64,000 bases of DNA from DASVDE01 sp963740065. GTDB lineage: Bacteria; Actinomycetota; Thermoleophilia; Solirubrobacterales; 70-9. Made by a program: the position numbers and the translations under genes. The notes under the pieces are model-generated. The model saw only the letters and a list, made by a program, of their open reading frames with translations. It was not told the DNA's origin and searched no databases. The DNA lies in NCBI GenBank assembly GCA_963740065.1, contig CAVUCS010000006.1, forward strand, positions 62,001 to 126,000. Direction: 5' to 3'. Shown piece by piece: positions 8,644-17,062 of the stretch (within the stretch, counting starts at the first letter, position 1; every line of letters begins with the position of its first letter).

Positions 8644-11484
8644 TCATCGCCGGCTCCCGCGGTGATGCCCGCTGCGCTTGTGATGCTTCTTCTTACCCTT
8701 GCCCTTGCAGCGCACCCGCAGCTTCGGGTGATCGACGTAGCGATCGCCGTTGTGGGCGGTGTATTTGACCGTCGCCCGGTAGGCGCGTCTGCAGATGTCG
8801 CGGCTGTTGACGAGCAGGCCCTTGTTGCCACCGGGCAGCTTGGTGATGAGCTTGGTGAAGGGCGCGTCGGGGATGAAGTCGAAGGTGTTGCGGATGCCGC
8901 CGCGGACCGAGTCGGTGCGTCCGGCCGACTCGACTCGGATCGGCTGGTAGGCGGGGCCGCGCAGGTCTGGAACCAGATCGGGCAGCAGGTTGTCGGAGGA
9001 GCGCAAGTAGACGTTGCCGCTGAGGGCGTAGTCGAGCAGCGGGGTGGTGACCGTGGCTCTGCCGTAGACGGCGCCCTTGGGGCAGGCGTCGGCGGCGAAG
9101 TCGGGCCGGGTGCAGATCGTGCGGATGTGGGCGTTCTCGAGGAACTCCGAGCGCGGCATCGCCAACGAGAGGCTTGAGATGTTGGCGTCTTGGGGGCGGG
9201 TCTTCAAGACCACGGTAAGCGCCGGGTGCCCGCCGCGCTTTGTCTTGCCCTTCAAGGAGAGGCGGATCTTCGGCTTGAAGCCCAGCCGCGGGCAGTCGGA
9301 GAGCTGGTAGCGGACCGAGAGGGGGGCGCCCTGGCCCAGGGCCGAGGTGAGCAGGCCGTCGATCGAGGAGGGGTCGCAGGAGGTGCCGGTGAGGGTGAAG
9401 TCGGGGCGGTCCATGACCACGTCGACCGAGCGCACGTCGGTGGGGATGCCCTCGAGGATCTGGGGGATCGGGTCGGAGAGGGCGGTGATCTGGGCGGTGG
9501 TGGGGTCGATCTGCAAGGGGGTGCGGATCACGATCGTGCCGAGGTCAAAGGGGCCCGCCACCGCCGGGGTGATCACCGCGAGGCTGACCGGGGCGCCTTT
9601 GTAGGGGGCTGAGAGGTAGGCGGTGCCGGGGACGTGGTAGGGGTCGGGGCCGGCGCCGGCGGCCGCATAGACCGAGCCGACGCGGGAGTCCAGCGGGCAG
9701 GAGGGGCTTGACTGCTCGTCTTTGCCCGACTTCGACGCGGCCGCGGTAAGGGCGGCGTCAGAGCAAAGCGCGGTGCCGGCCAGCTTGCCGGTCAGCCCGG
9801 GCGGCAGGGTGAGGTTGAAGGCGCCGAAGCGCTGGGAGCCGTCTTGGCGGCGCAGGTGCAAGACGAAGGGGGTGTAGTTCTTTGAGATCGGGGAGACGGT
9901 GCCGGCGTCAAAGGCCGGGGAGTTGGGAAGCCCGGCGGGGTCGGTGGCGCAGCTGCCCCCCGGCCCCTGGGAGATCGTCCACTGCTCCGCGGGGGTGGCG
10001 GGGGCGCCGGAGTCCGGAGCGCTCCAGGGGGTGAGGCTGGAGGTGGTGGAGTAATCGCCGCAGGCGCTCGGAGTCAGAAGCGGCGCGTGTGGCCCTGACT
10101 TGAAGTTCAGCTTGAAGTGATCGAAGGGGACCTGAGGGGCGTCTTTGAAGGTGGTGGTTAGTTGCCCGGTGTCGGGGTCGGGGTGAACCTCGCCGGCGAG
10201 CTTGGCCAGGGTGGCGGTGGCCGGATCGTCGAGGACTATGTAGAGGGCTAGGAGGGAGTTGAAGGGGTTTTGGTGGGGGGCGGCGATGTAGGCGGTGCCG
10301 GGGACGGGGTGATCGAGCAGGGGGGTGTCGACCTCCACCGTGGCGAGCTTGGAGGCGTTGGGGCAGGTGACGGGGTCGCCGTTGAAGTCGGGCGCCTCCC
10401 CGGGCGCGGAGAGGAGCCCGATCTGAGCCGGCGTGCAGGCGTCAAGGCCGTTGGCCGAGGCGGGGTTGATCGCCATCCCCGCCGGCAAGGTGACGACGGT
10501 GTCGCGCAGGTGCGCGGTGGCGTTGTGGGCGGGGTCTTGGTCTTGGGGGACGGCGAGGTCGACGGCGAGGCCGGAGGGGGCATCGGCGACGTCGGTGCTC
10601 GGGTGGGCGGTGAGGGTGGGCTCGAAATGAAGCTGATCGCAGCCGGTGATCGCCAGCGGGTCCCCGGCGAGGTCGTGGGAGAGGAAGGAGGCCGCGTCGG
10701 CGCCGCCCTGCCAGGCGGTGGTGGTGGCCGAAGTGGTGATCGGGCCCTGACAGGAGGTGGGCAAAGACAGGAAGGGCGCCTCGGGCACCCCGGCGGGGCC
10801 GACCGGCTGGCGCTGGGAATCGTGGGCGGGGTCGGCGGGGTCGCCCCAGATCGAGACGTCGACGGCGAAGATGTAGGCGAGCTGGGAGGCGTTTGTGGAG
10901 GCGAGGATCGCGTGGTAGGGGGGCGTCTTTGAGAGGGTCCCGTTGAGGTAGACGGGGACGCCGAGCGCGATGAAGGCGAACTTGGCGGCCGATCCGTACT
11001 CGGGGGTGAGGTTGTAGACGGGGGTGGGAAAGGTGTCGCCGTCGGGGGCTATCTGGGGGTTGGGGCCGCCGACGGTGAACAGGGCGTGGCCGATCTGGGC
11101 GCCGACCGGGCAGGGGCCGGAGAGGAAGTCGGCCATGTCGCAGGTGGGGGCGGCGGTGGGGTTGCCGATCAGCCCCGGCGGCAGGGAGGTGACCACGTCG
11201 CGGACCTCCTGATCGGGCAAGATCGGGGGGGTCTCGAGGGGGTCGCCGTTGTAGTCGGGGTTTGGGATCGTGTTGAAGGCGACGGTGGCGGAGGCGCGGA
11301 AGGGGTGAGAGCCGGCGCTCGCGTCGGGATTGCCCGAGGCGTCAAAGGCGCCGCCGTCGAAGGTGGAGAAGCCGTAGGACGCCTGCGCCGCGGGGGCGGC
11401 GAAGGCGAGTGAGAGGCAGGCGAGGACCGCGCAGAGGGCAAGGCGTGCGCCCTGGGGGATGGCGGCGAGGCGGGGGGCGATCAT
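8644..11484 (-). CDS. Large secreted repeat protein with basic tail, array copy B
   Basis: 946 residues, practically identical to the copy at 772-3612, with the same signal peptide, module order and KGKGKKKHHKRSGHHRGSRR tail. Differences include CPRLGFK in place of CGRLPFK near residue 735. The start overlaps the stop of propeller gene B by ATGA. The near identity over 2.8 kb indicates recent duplication or continuing gene conversion. Function unknown; probably a wall-associated exported protein. Confidence 0.85.
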   Translation of the reverse strand: MIAPRLAAIPQGARLALCAVLACLSLAFAAPAAQASYGFSTFDGGAFDASGNPDASAGSHPFRASATVAFNTIPNPDYNGDPLETPPILPDQEVRDVVTSLPPGLIGNPTAAPTCDMADFLSGPCPVGAQIGHALFTVGGPNPQIAPDGDTFPTPVYNLTPEYGSAAKFAFIALGVPVYLNGTLSKTPPYHAILASTNASQLAYIFAVDVSIWGDPADPAHDSQRQPVGPAGVPEAPFLSLPTSCQGPITTSATTTAWQGGADAASFLSHDLAGDPLAITGCDQLHFEPTLTAHPSTDVADAPSGLAVDLAVPQDQDPAHNATAHLRDTVVTLPAGMAINPASANGLDACTPAQIGLLSAPGEAPDFNGDPVTCPNASKLATVEVDTPLLDHPVPGTAYIAAPHQNPFNSLLALYIVLDDPATATLAKLAGEVHPDPDTGQLTTTFKDAPQVPFDHFKLNFKSGPHAPLLTPSACGDYSTTSSLTPWSAPDSGAPATPAEQWTISQGPGGSCATDPAGLPNSPAFDAGTVSPISKNYTPFVLHLRRQDGSQRFGAFNLTLPPGLTGKLAGTALCSDAALTAAASKSGKDEQSSPSCPLDSRVGSVYAAAGAGPDPYHVPGTAYLSAPYKGAPVSLAVITPAVAGPFDLGTIVIRTPLQIDPTTAQITALSDPIPQILEGIPTDVRSVDVVMDRPDFTLTGTSCDPSSIDGLLTSALGQGAPLSVRYQLSDCPRLGFKPKIRLSLKGKTKRGGHPALTVVLKTRPQDANISSLSLAMPRSEFLENAHIRTICTRPDFAADACPKGAVYGRATVTTPLLDYALSGNVYLRSSDNLLPDLVPDLRGPAYQPIRVESAGRTDSVRGGIRNTFDFIPDAPFTKLITKLPGGNKGLLVNSRDICRRAYRATVKYTAHNGDRYVDHPKLRVRCKGKGKKKHHKRSGHHRGSRR

Positions 11485-14400
11485 CGGCTGCCTCCGCGGT
11501 TGTGGTGGGCTCGGCGGTGGGAGCGCTTGTGGTGGCGCTTTTTTGGGGGGCTTGACTTGTGCTTGTGGGGCTTGGCGACGCAGCGGCCGTGGCGCTTGAC
11601 CTTGTTGCGGGGGCAGCGCTTGGGCTTGGGGCCGCGGTTAGCCCCCCCGTTGCCGGGCCCCGAGAAGACGGCGGAGCCGGCGCCGGGGGTATCGACGGCG
11701 CTTGAGGGGGAGCCCTCACAGGCCCCGGCGCCAAGGTCGCAGGGGATGTTGGCCACCGGGACCGAGAAGCCGCCGCCGACGCGGGCGTCATAGACGTCGA
11801 TCAGGGTGTCGAGGTCGCCGCCCCAGAGCTTTTGACGGCTGGTGAAGAAGACGTCTTGGCCGTCGGCGGAGGCGTCGATGAACTCCGAGTCATCGGGGTC
11901 TACGCCCGAGGAGATGAGGCTGAGGCAGCCGCCGTTTTGGGGGAAGTAGTTGGGATCGGCGCTATGGCAATCGCCGGTGTCGGGCGCCTGCCACTGATAG
12001 ACGTCTTTGGCGCCGTTGGTGTCGGTGGGCAAGAGCGCGTCAATGCTCTCGAAAAAGAGGCGGTTGCCGTCGGCGGAGAGGACGCGAGAGGGGTGCAGCG
12101 AGGTCTCCCAGCCGGGGATGTTGGAGGCGATCCAAAGGTGAAGGGCACCCGCATTGACGACGTCGCGCCCCGCCGGTCGCGATCCCGCCGGGTTGCAAGA
12201 GACGCAGTGAAGCTGACCGGCGCCGCCGTTGGCATCGGCGTTATAGAGGTAGACCTCGCCGTCGCGCTCGGCGCTTTGGGCGTCGCGGCTGTCATAGCCG
12301 GTCAGCGGGCCGTTGGCGACGAAGGCGAGGCGGGAGCCGTCGGCGCTGACCCGGGCGAGGCGGCGGAAGGGGGCGGCGACGGTCGCCGGGCTGTCGGCCC
12401 GGTAGTCGATCGTCTCACCCGAGGTGGCGAGGGAGGCGATGAAGCGAAGCGGCGCCCCGGCCCGGTAGAGGTAGAGGTTGCGCAGGCCGGCGGCGGCGCC
12501 GGCGGCGAGGTTTTGGGTGGAGAGGAAGTAGGCGCTTTTGGCGTCGGGGGAGGCGCCGAGCAAGGTGACGAGGCCGCCGCCGATCAGGGTCGCGGGGTTG
12601 GGGTCATAGGCGATCCCCTTGGCGACGTCATAGCTATAGAGCTCACCGGCGTGGGGGCCGGAGTCGATGGAGAAAAGGGCGGTGGTCGCGTCGGGGTCGG
12701 CGGCCCAGAAGGTGGCGGCGCCGGGGTCCACCGATTCAGAGACCGCGAGGGTGCAGGCGCGATCGGCGGCGCTGCAGTGACCGGAGCCATCGAGAGAGCT
12801 CTGGGCGCGATCGTCGTTGAGGCGCAGGTAGAGCTTGGGGGAGACGGGCTGACTGGCGGCGGTGAGCGAATATCCGCTCCAAAAGACGCTGCGGGCATCG
12901 GCGGAGACGGCGCCGGCGAGGATGGCGCTGCTGCGGCGGTTGGGCCCGCCCAGCGGCGCACCGACCGAGGAGTTCTGCGAAGCGGCGCTGCCGCCGGGCA
13001 TGACGCTGATCAGCCGCAGCGAGGGGCCGCCGTTGTCGAGGTAGAGCTGATTGATCGGCTTGCCGTCGGAGCCGATCGCGGTGGAGGCCCCCACGCCGCT
13101 TGTCGCGAGCGCCCCGTTGGCGCGAAAGACGGCGCTCTGAGCGTCGGCGGAGAAGCCCTGGGTGCGGGTGCCGAATGCGGTGGCGGCGGGGAAGTTGACC
13201 GGCTGGTTGGAGGGGGCGGCGAGGCTGAGCAGTTGGTAGAGATCGCCGCCGCCGGCGCAGTTGTCGCGGCGGTAGAGGTCGTTGTAGCCGGGGTGATCGC
13301 CGGCGCCCAGCGCGGTGTCTGAGGTCTCAAGGACGAAGCCGGCGCAAAGATCGTCGCTGAAGGCCTGAAAGTGGGTGTCGAACTCCGGCGGCAGGCCGGA
13401 GTCCCAGAGGGTGGCGGGGGGGTCGCCGGGCGGGGTGATGTTGGCGCTCTGCCAGCCGGCGGCGGGGTCGCGGGTGGCGAGGTACTGGTTGGAGTAGGTG
13501 TTGGCGGGGGGATCGGCGAAGGCGGCGTAGGCGGAGTAGGTGAGGGCGGAGCCGTCGGGGCGGGCCTGGTCGATGCGCGCCTTGGGGAACTCGGTGAAGA
13601 AGCCCTCCGCGCCGCTGTTGACCCCGGGCGCGAAGATGTCCTGGCCCCCCTTGGCGAGCGGGCTGACCATCTCATAGGCGCGGCAGTCGGGCAGGGCGGC
13701 TGAGGGAGTGCCGGCGCGGAAGGCCTGGTTGGGGCACTCGGTTGCCGGGGGGCCGAGCGGGGCAAAGGTGTGAAAGGCGCCGATCGGGCCGTTTAGGGTG
13801 GCGTAGGGGTCGGAGCCTTGGAGGCGGAAGCGGTAGGCGGTGTCTGGGTCGAGGCCGCTGATTTGGACGGAGCGGGCGGTGAGGGCGTCGGTGGCATCGC
13901 CGAAGTCAAGCGGCGGGTCGCCTGAGGCGGGGGCTTCGGCGGCGTGTTGGAAGCCGTCGCCGGAGCCGAGGTCGGCCTGGTAGGTGGCGTCGTCGACGTA
14001 TTGGAAGCGCCCGGTGGCGGGGATGTTTAGCGGGTTGAGCTCGCCGTGCAAGGTGGCGGTGGCGGTGCCGACGTCGCCGGAATAGGACTCGCCCAGCTCC
14101 AGGGGCGGGCGGGTGGTGAAGGTGAAGGCGGCGCCGGTGGCGGTGTGGGCGCCGTCGGCGGCGACGACGCGGGCGCGGTAGGCGGTGTCGGGGATGAGGC
14201 ATTCGGGCTGAGGCGGGACCTGGGGGTCGGCGCAGCCGATTGCCGATGAGAGCAGGTAGGGGGCGAAGTCGGAGCCGACCGGCGCCTCGGTGGTTGAGGT
14301 GGCGGGATGGGCGCCGCTGAAGCTGTTGCCGTTGGCGGCGTAGTCGGCGGCGGTTATGTATTGGAAGTGGTAGGTGGTGGCGTTGCCCTCGGGGTTGACC

Positions 14401-16391
14401 TGAGCTTTGAGGGTGGCGGAGGTGTTGCCGATCGGGTCGGCCTTGTTGAACCCATCCCAGCTGAGGGCGGGGATGACGACCGGGCCGGGCGGGGGCAGGG
14501 GGACGTCGGCGATCAGCTGGTTGCCGACGTCGATCGCGTAGAAGACGCCGTTGGGGTTGGCGCGGGCGGCGAGGGAGGTGAAGCCGCGGGCGAGGTCGCC
14601 GTAGATGACGGATTGGAGGGCGCCGGTGGAGTCGTAGGCGACGACGTAGGTGCGGTTGGAGGTGTGGGTGCCGGTGGTGGAAGTGATGAAGATCTCCCCG
14701 GAGGAGCGATCGACGGCGAGGCCGCCGATGTTTGGGGCGTCGCTGGGGAAACCGGGGGAGTGGGCGTTCAGCGGGGTCGCGCAGAAGGCGATGCAGGCGC
14801 CGGAGGAGTCGTACTTGCGGATGCCGTAGACGTTGGCGAGGTAGACGTTGCCGGCGGCGTCGGTGGCGATGGCGCCGGAAGTTGCCGCCAGGGTCGAGGA
14901 CGATCGTGCTCTGGAAGGCGCCGGCGGAGTCAAAGGCCTGGACGCGGACGTCGAAGACAGACGAGGACACCCCCGTTTCGATCCGGTCGCCGACGTAGAC
15001 GGCGCCGCCGTTGCCGACCGCCACTTTGGCGAAGCTGTTGAGCTGGCCGGCGCCGGTGCCCTGGACGCCGGCGGTGCAATCCGCTGCGACAGTGCAGGCC
15101 TGGGGGGCGCCGTGGCCGACTTCGGTGGTTGTGCCGATAAGTTTACCTCCGGGCATCCCATCAAACCGCCTCTTGACAATCCCAGAGACGTCGGTGTCGG
15201 CGTAGCGGCCGGTGAAGGTGACCGTGTAGGGGCCGTCGGCGGGCCCGGCGACGGAAACGTCGCCGGGGTTGATGTTGGAGAGGGACTCGAGGGCGGCCTG
15301 GACGCTGCCGGAGCCGGTGGCGGGGGCGCCCGGGGAGAGTGAGGGAGCGCAATCACCCGACGGCGAGGGGTTCGGGGTGCCGAAGCAGAGGCCCTGGGAG
15401 TAGCTGCCGGGGTTGGCGGAAATGGAGGGAAGGGTCTGCACCTCGTTTTGAGCAACGTTGCCGGCGCCGGCGGCGACGCTGAGGGCGACGCCGGTACCGG
15501 TGGCGGTGGCGGGGCTGGAGAGGGTGATGGTGCCGGCGCCGAGGGCGACGATCTTGGTGTTGGGGGGGATTTCCCCCCCGAAGCGGTGATCGTCTGACCG
15601 AGGGCAAACTGCTTGGCGGTGGTGCTGACGTTGGTGATCGTGGTTGAGCCGGAGCTGAGGTCGCCCGTTCCGGTGGCGCCGGCGGTGATGACACCAGCGC
15701 CCCAGGCGCGATCGAAGACGACGAAGTCGTCGGAGGGGTCGGCGGGGGTGCTGTTGTCGTCCGTGCTGAAGCGCTGCACGCGGACGCCGTCGGCGATAAA
15801 GACATCGCCGTGGGAAGAGCTGGCGGAGTCGTTGTCGACGGCGATCGAGACGGGCGAGGCGAACTCCCCGCCGCCACCGCCGGCGATGCCCGCCTGGCAG
15901 GTCGAGGCCGCGGTGCAGGTCTCGAGCGCGGCGGCGCCGGTGTCGACGCCCCAGCCGAAGGCGCGGAGGAAGGCGCCGGCGGAGTCGAAGACGTCGACGC
16001 GGTTGTTGTTGGAGTCGGCGACGTAGACGTTGCCGGAGGAGTCGTCGACGGCGACGCCCTGGGGGCTGGAGGTCTGGGCGGCGGCGGAGCCCTGGGGGCC
16101 GAAGGTGAGGTCGGCGCTAGCGATGCTGGGGAGGAGCGCTCCTGTCGCAATCAGCACCAAGCCCACGGCGGCGGACACGGCGCGGCGCGGCGTCCTCAGG
16201 TGTGTGAGTAGCGCTGCTACTCCCCCACCCTGCGTCCTTGCGCCGCTTGGTCCGGCGCTCGTTCGCTTGGCACTCCTTGCTCCAGAATCGCTCCTCCCCA
16301 GTGGCGGATTTTTGAAGAAAGAGACCCGGGACCGACCGGGGCGGGTTTTGGACGGGGAGGGCATGAAGGCGGTGAGCAGGGACGGCTTCAT
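11481..16391 (-). CDS. NHL/beta-propeller surface protein, array copy B, with extra domain and frame-scrambled segment
   Basis: The uninterrupted frame from ATG 16391 (AAGGGAG upstream as in copy A) gives 1636 residues. The leader, signal peptide, first NHL repeats and everything after about residue 503 match copy A. Residues about 273-503 are low-complexity Pro/Ala/Ser text. The natural frame for this part is a different one, readable from about 15570 to 14880 (it reads VQAALESLSNINPGDVSVAG and then NHL text VAVGNGGAVYVGDR). Loss of one G in a G run near 15573 and a second indel near 14881 cancel each other. Read correctly, copy B has an extra domain absent from A and C. The tail is shortened (KSSPPKKRHHKRS). 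The indels may be sequencing errors. Confidence 0.7.
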   Translation of the reverse strand: MKPSLLTAFMPSPSKTRPGRSRVSFFKNPPLGRSDSGARSAKRTSAGPSGARTQGGGVAALLTHLRTPRRAVSAAVGLVLIATGALLPSIASADLTFGPQGSAAAQTSSPQGVAVDDSSGNVYVADSNNNRVDVFDSAGAFLRAFGWGVDTGAAALETCTAASTCQAGIAGGGGGEFASPVSIAVDNDSASSSHGDVFIADGVRVQRFSTDDNSTPADPSDDFVVFDRAWGAGVITAGATGTGDLSSGSTTITNVSTTAKQFALGQTITASGGKSPPTPRSSPSAPAPSPSPAPPPPPVPASPSASPPAPATLLKTRCRPFPPFPPTPAATPRASASAPRTPRRRVIALPHSPRAPPPPAPAASRPPSSPSPTSTPATFPSPGPPTAPTRSPSPAATPTPTSLGLSRGGLMGCPEVNLSAQPPKSATAPPRPALSQRIAPPASRAPAPASSTASPKWRSATAAPSTSATGSKRGCPRLSSTSASRPLTPPAPSRARSSSTLAATSGAIATDAAGNVYLANVYGIRKYDSSGACIAFCATPLNAHSPGFPSDAPNIGGLAVDRSSGEIFITSTTGTHTSNRTYVVAYDSTGALQSVIYGDLARGFTSLAARANPNGVFYAIDVGNQLIADVPLPPPGPVVIPALSWDGFNKADPIGNTSATLKAQVNPEGNATTYHFQYITAADYAANGNSFSGAHPATSTTEAPVGSDFAPYLLSSAIGCADPQVPPQPECLIPDTAYRARVVAADGAHTATGAAFTFTTRPPLELGESYSGDVGTATATLHGELNPLNIPATGRFQYVDDATYQADLGSGDGFQHAAEAPASGDPPLDFGDATDALTARSVQISGLDPDTAYRFRLQGSDPYATLNGPIGAFHTFAPLGPPATECPNQAFRAGTPSAALPDCRAYEMVSPLAKGGQDIFAPGVNSGAEGFFTEFPKARIDQARPDGSALTYSAYAAFADPPANTYSNQYLATRDPAAGWQSANITPPGDPPATLWDSGLPPEFDTHFQAFSDDLCAGFVLETSDTALGAGDHPGYNDLYRRDNCAGGGDLYQLLSLAAPSNQPVNFPAATAFGTRTQGFSADAQSAVFRANGALATSGVGASTAIGSDGKPINQLYLDNGGPSLRLISVMPGGSAASQNSSVGAPLGGPNRRSSAILAGAVSADARSVFWSGYSLTAASQPVSPKLYLRLNDDRAQSSLDGSGHCSAADRACTLAVSESVDPGAATFWAADPDATTALFSIDSGPHAGELYSYDVAKGIAYDPNPATLIGGGLVTLLGASPDAKSAYFLSTQNLAAGAAAGLRNLYLYRAGAPLRFIASLATSGETIDYRADSPATVAAPFRRLARVSADGSRLAFVANGPLTGYDSRDAQSAERDGEVYLYNADANGGAGQLHCVSCNPAGSRPAGRDVVNAGALHLWIASNIPGWETSLHPSRVLSADGNRLFFESIDALLPTDTNGAKDVYQWQAPDTGDCHSADPNYFPQNGGCLSLISSGVDPDDSEFIDASADGQDVFFTSRQKLWGGDLDTLIDVYDARVGGGFSVPVANIPCDLGAGACEGSPSSAVDTPGAGSAVFSGPGNGGANRGPKPKRCPRNKVKRHGRCVAKPHKHKSSPPKKRHHKRSHRRAHHNRGGSR
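16190..16300 (-). repeat. Translated dispersed repeat in the leader of propeller gene B
   Basis: Shorter version of the 7771-7960 block, with the same GAGTAGC-N3-GCTACTC near-palindrome and the same RSDSGARSAKRT-coding segment. It lacks about 80 bp present in copy A. Confidence 0.6.
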
Positions 16392-16432
16392 GCGGGGGCT
16401 CCCTTGGGGTGGGTGGGTGCGGAGGCGGGCGG

Positions 16433-16438
16433 TAGACT
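16433..16438 (+). promoter_or_regulatory. -10 element of toxin-antitoxin operon 3 (leaderless type)
   Basis: TAGACT ends 7 nt before the ATG at 16446. No Shine-Dalgarno sequence is present. The unit A/B identity stops at the second base of this hexamer. Confidence 0.55.
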
Positions 16439-16445
16439 GGGGGCC

Positions 16446-16643
16446 ATGGCAACTCGTGAGCAACTGCACCGTGAGGTGGACGCGCTGCCGGCGCCCAAGG
16501 TGGCAAAGGCGCGAATCGTGGTGATGGAGGAATCGGAGAACTCCGGGATGGTGCCGCTGCCCGAGGGCTGGGGAGAAACGCTGACCGGCGAGCCGATGCC
16601 CAACGTTGCGGCCGCGGTGCGCCGCTCGCGCGAGTCGCACTGA
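16446..16643 (+). CDS. Type II antitoxin, partner of VapC-like toxin
   Basis: 65 residues, MATREQLHREVDALPAPKVA at the N-terminus and a charged tail ending RRSRESH. It is unrelated to the MazF partners at the other junctions. The ATG at 16446 is chosen because of the -10 hexamer 7 nt upstream. The stop is two bases before the toxin start. It resembles short VapB-type or MazE-like antitoxins that accompany PIN-domain toxins. The assignment rests mostly on the operon context, since no ribbon-helix-helix or AbrB motif was securely identified. Confidence 0.6.
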   Translation: MATREQLHREVDALPAPKVAKARIVVMEESENSGMVPLPEGWGETLTGEPMPNVAAAVRRSRESH

Positions 16644-16645
16644 GT

Positions 16646-17056
16646 GTGCTGGTCGTAGACGCGAGCCTTGCGGTCGAGTTGTCGATCGACAGAGTCGGCG
16701 AGCAAGCCGACGAAGTGCTCGGCGGTGAAGGAGAATTGGTCGGTCCGCCCCTGCTGTGGAGCGAGGTTCCCTCGGTGCTTCACGCGATGGCGTTCAGGGG
16801 GGAGATCTCCTCCGCCCTGGCGGAGCTGGGGCTCGAGCGATTTCTGACGGGAAAGATCAAAATCGGAGAGCGGCGGCCCGACGGCCTTGTAGATGCCGCC
16901 TGGCAGGTCGCGGAGAGCTTTGGCTGGGCGAAGACCTATGACGCCGAGTACGTGGCGCTGGCCCAGATCCTCAAATGCCGTCTGGTGACGCTTGACGGCG
17001 GCCTGCGACGGGGCGCCGACCGCCTCGGCTTCGTGGTGACGCCCGTCGAGCTGTGA
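16646..17056 (+). CDS. VapC-type PIN-domain ribonuclease toxin
   Basis: 136 residues starting at GTG 16646. PIN-domain acidic positions are visible: VVDASLAVE at the N-terminus, Glu in LWSEVPSVLH, and the C-terminal YDAEYVALAQ and LVTLDGGLRR blocks. The family uses Mg2+-dependent RNase activity, often on tRNA or rRNA. It forms an operon with the preceding 65-residue gene. It occupies the same place in the array as the two MazF toxins but is of a different family, so the third junction carries a replaced cassette rather than a diverged copy. Confidence 0.85.
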   Translation: MLVVDASLAVELSIDRVGEQADEVLGGEGELVGPPLLWSEVPSVLHAMAFRGEISSALAELGLERFLTGKIKIGERRPDGLVDAAWQVAESFGWAKTYDAEYVALAQILKCRLVTLDGGLRRGADRLGFVVTPVEL

Positions 17057-17062
17057 GGTAGT

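Larger units (their letters stand above)
8569..16434. repeat. Tandem array unit B (about 7.9 kb)
   Basis: Second copy of the surface-protein unit, with the same left boundary (inside the MazF 3' end) and the same right boundary (inside the -10 region of the next toxin-antitoxin operon) as unit A. It is longer than A because of an extra domain in the propeller gene. Confidence 0.85.

Noticed and set aside
16391..16640. N-terminal extension of propeller gene B to 1719 residues
   Set aside because: The first 83 codons are antisense to the antitoxin gene at 16446. The start at 16391 matches copy A and has AAGGGAG upstream.
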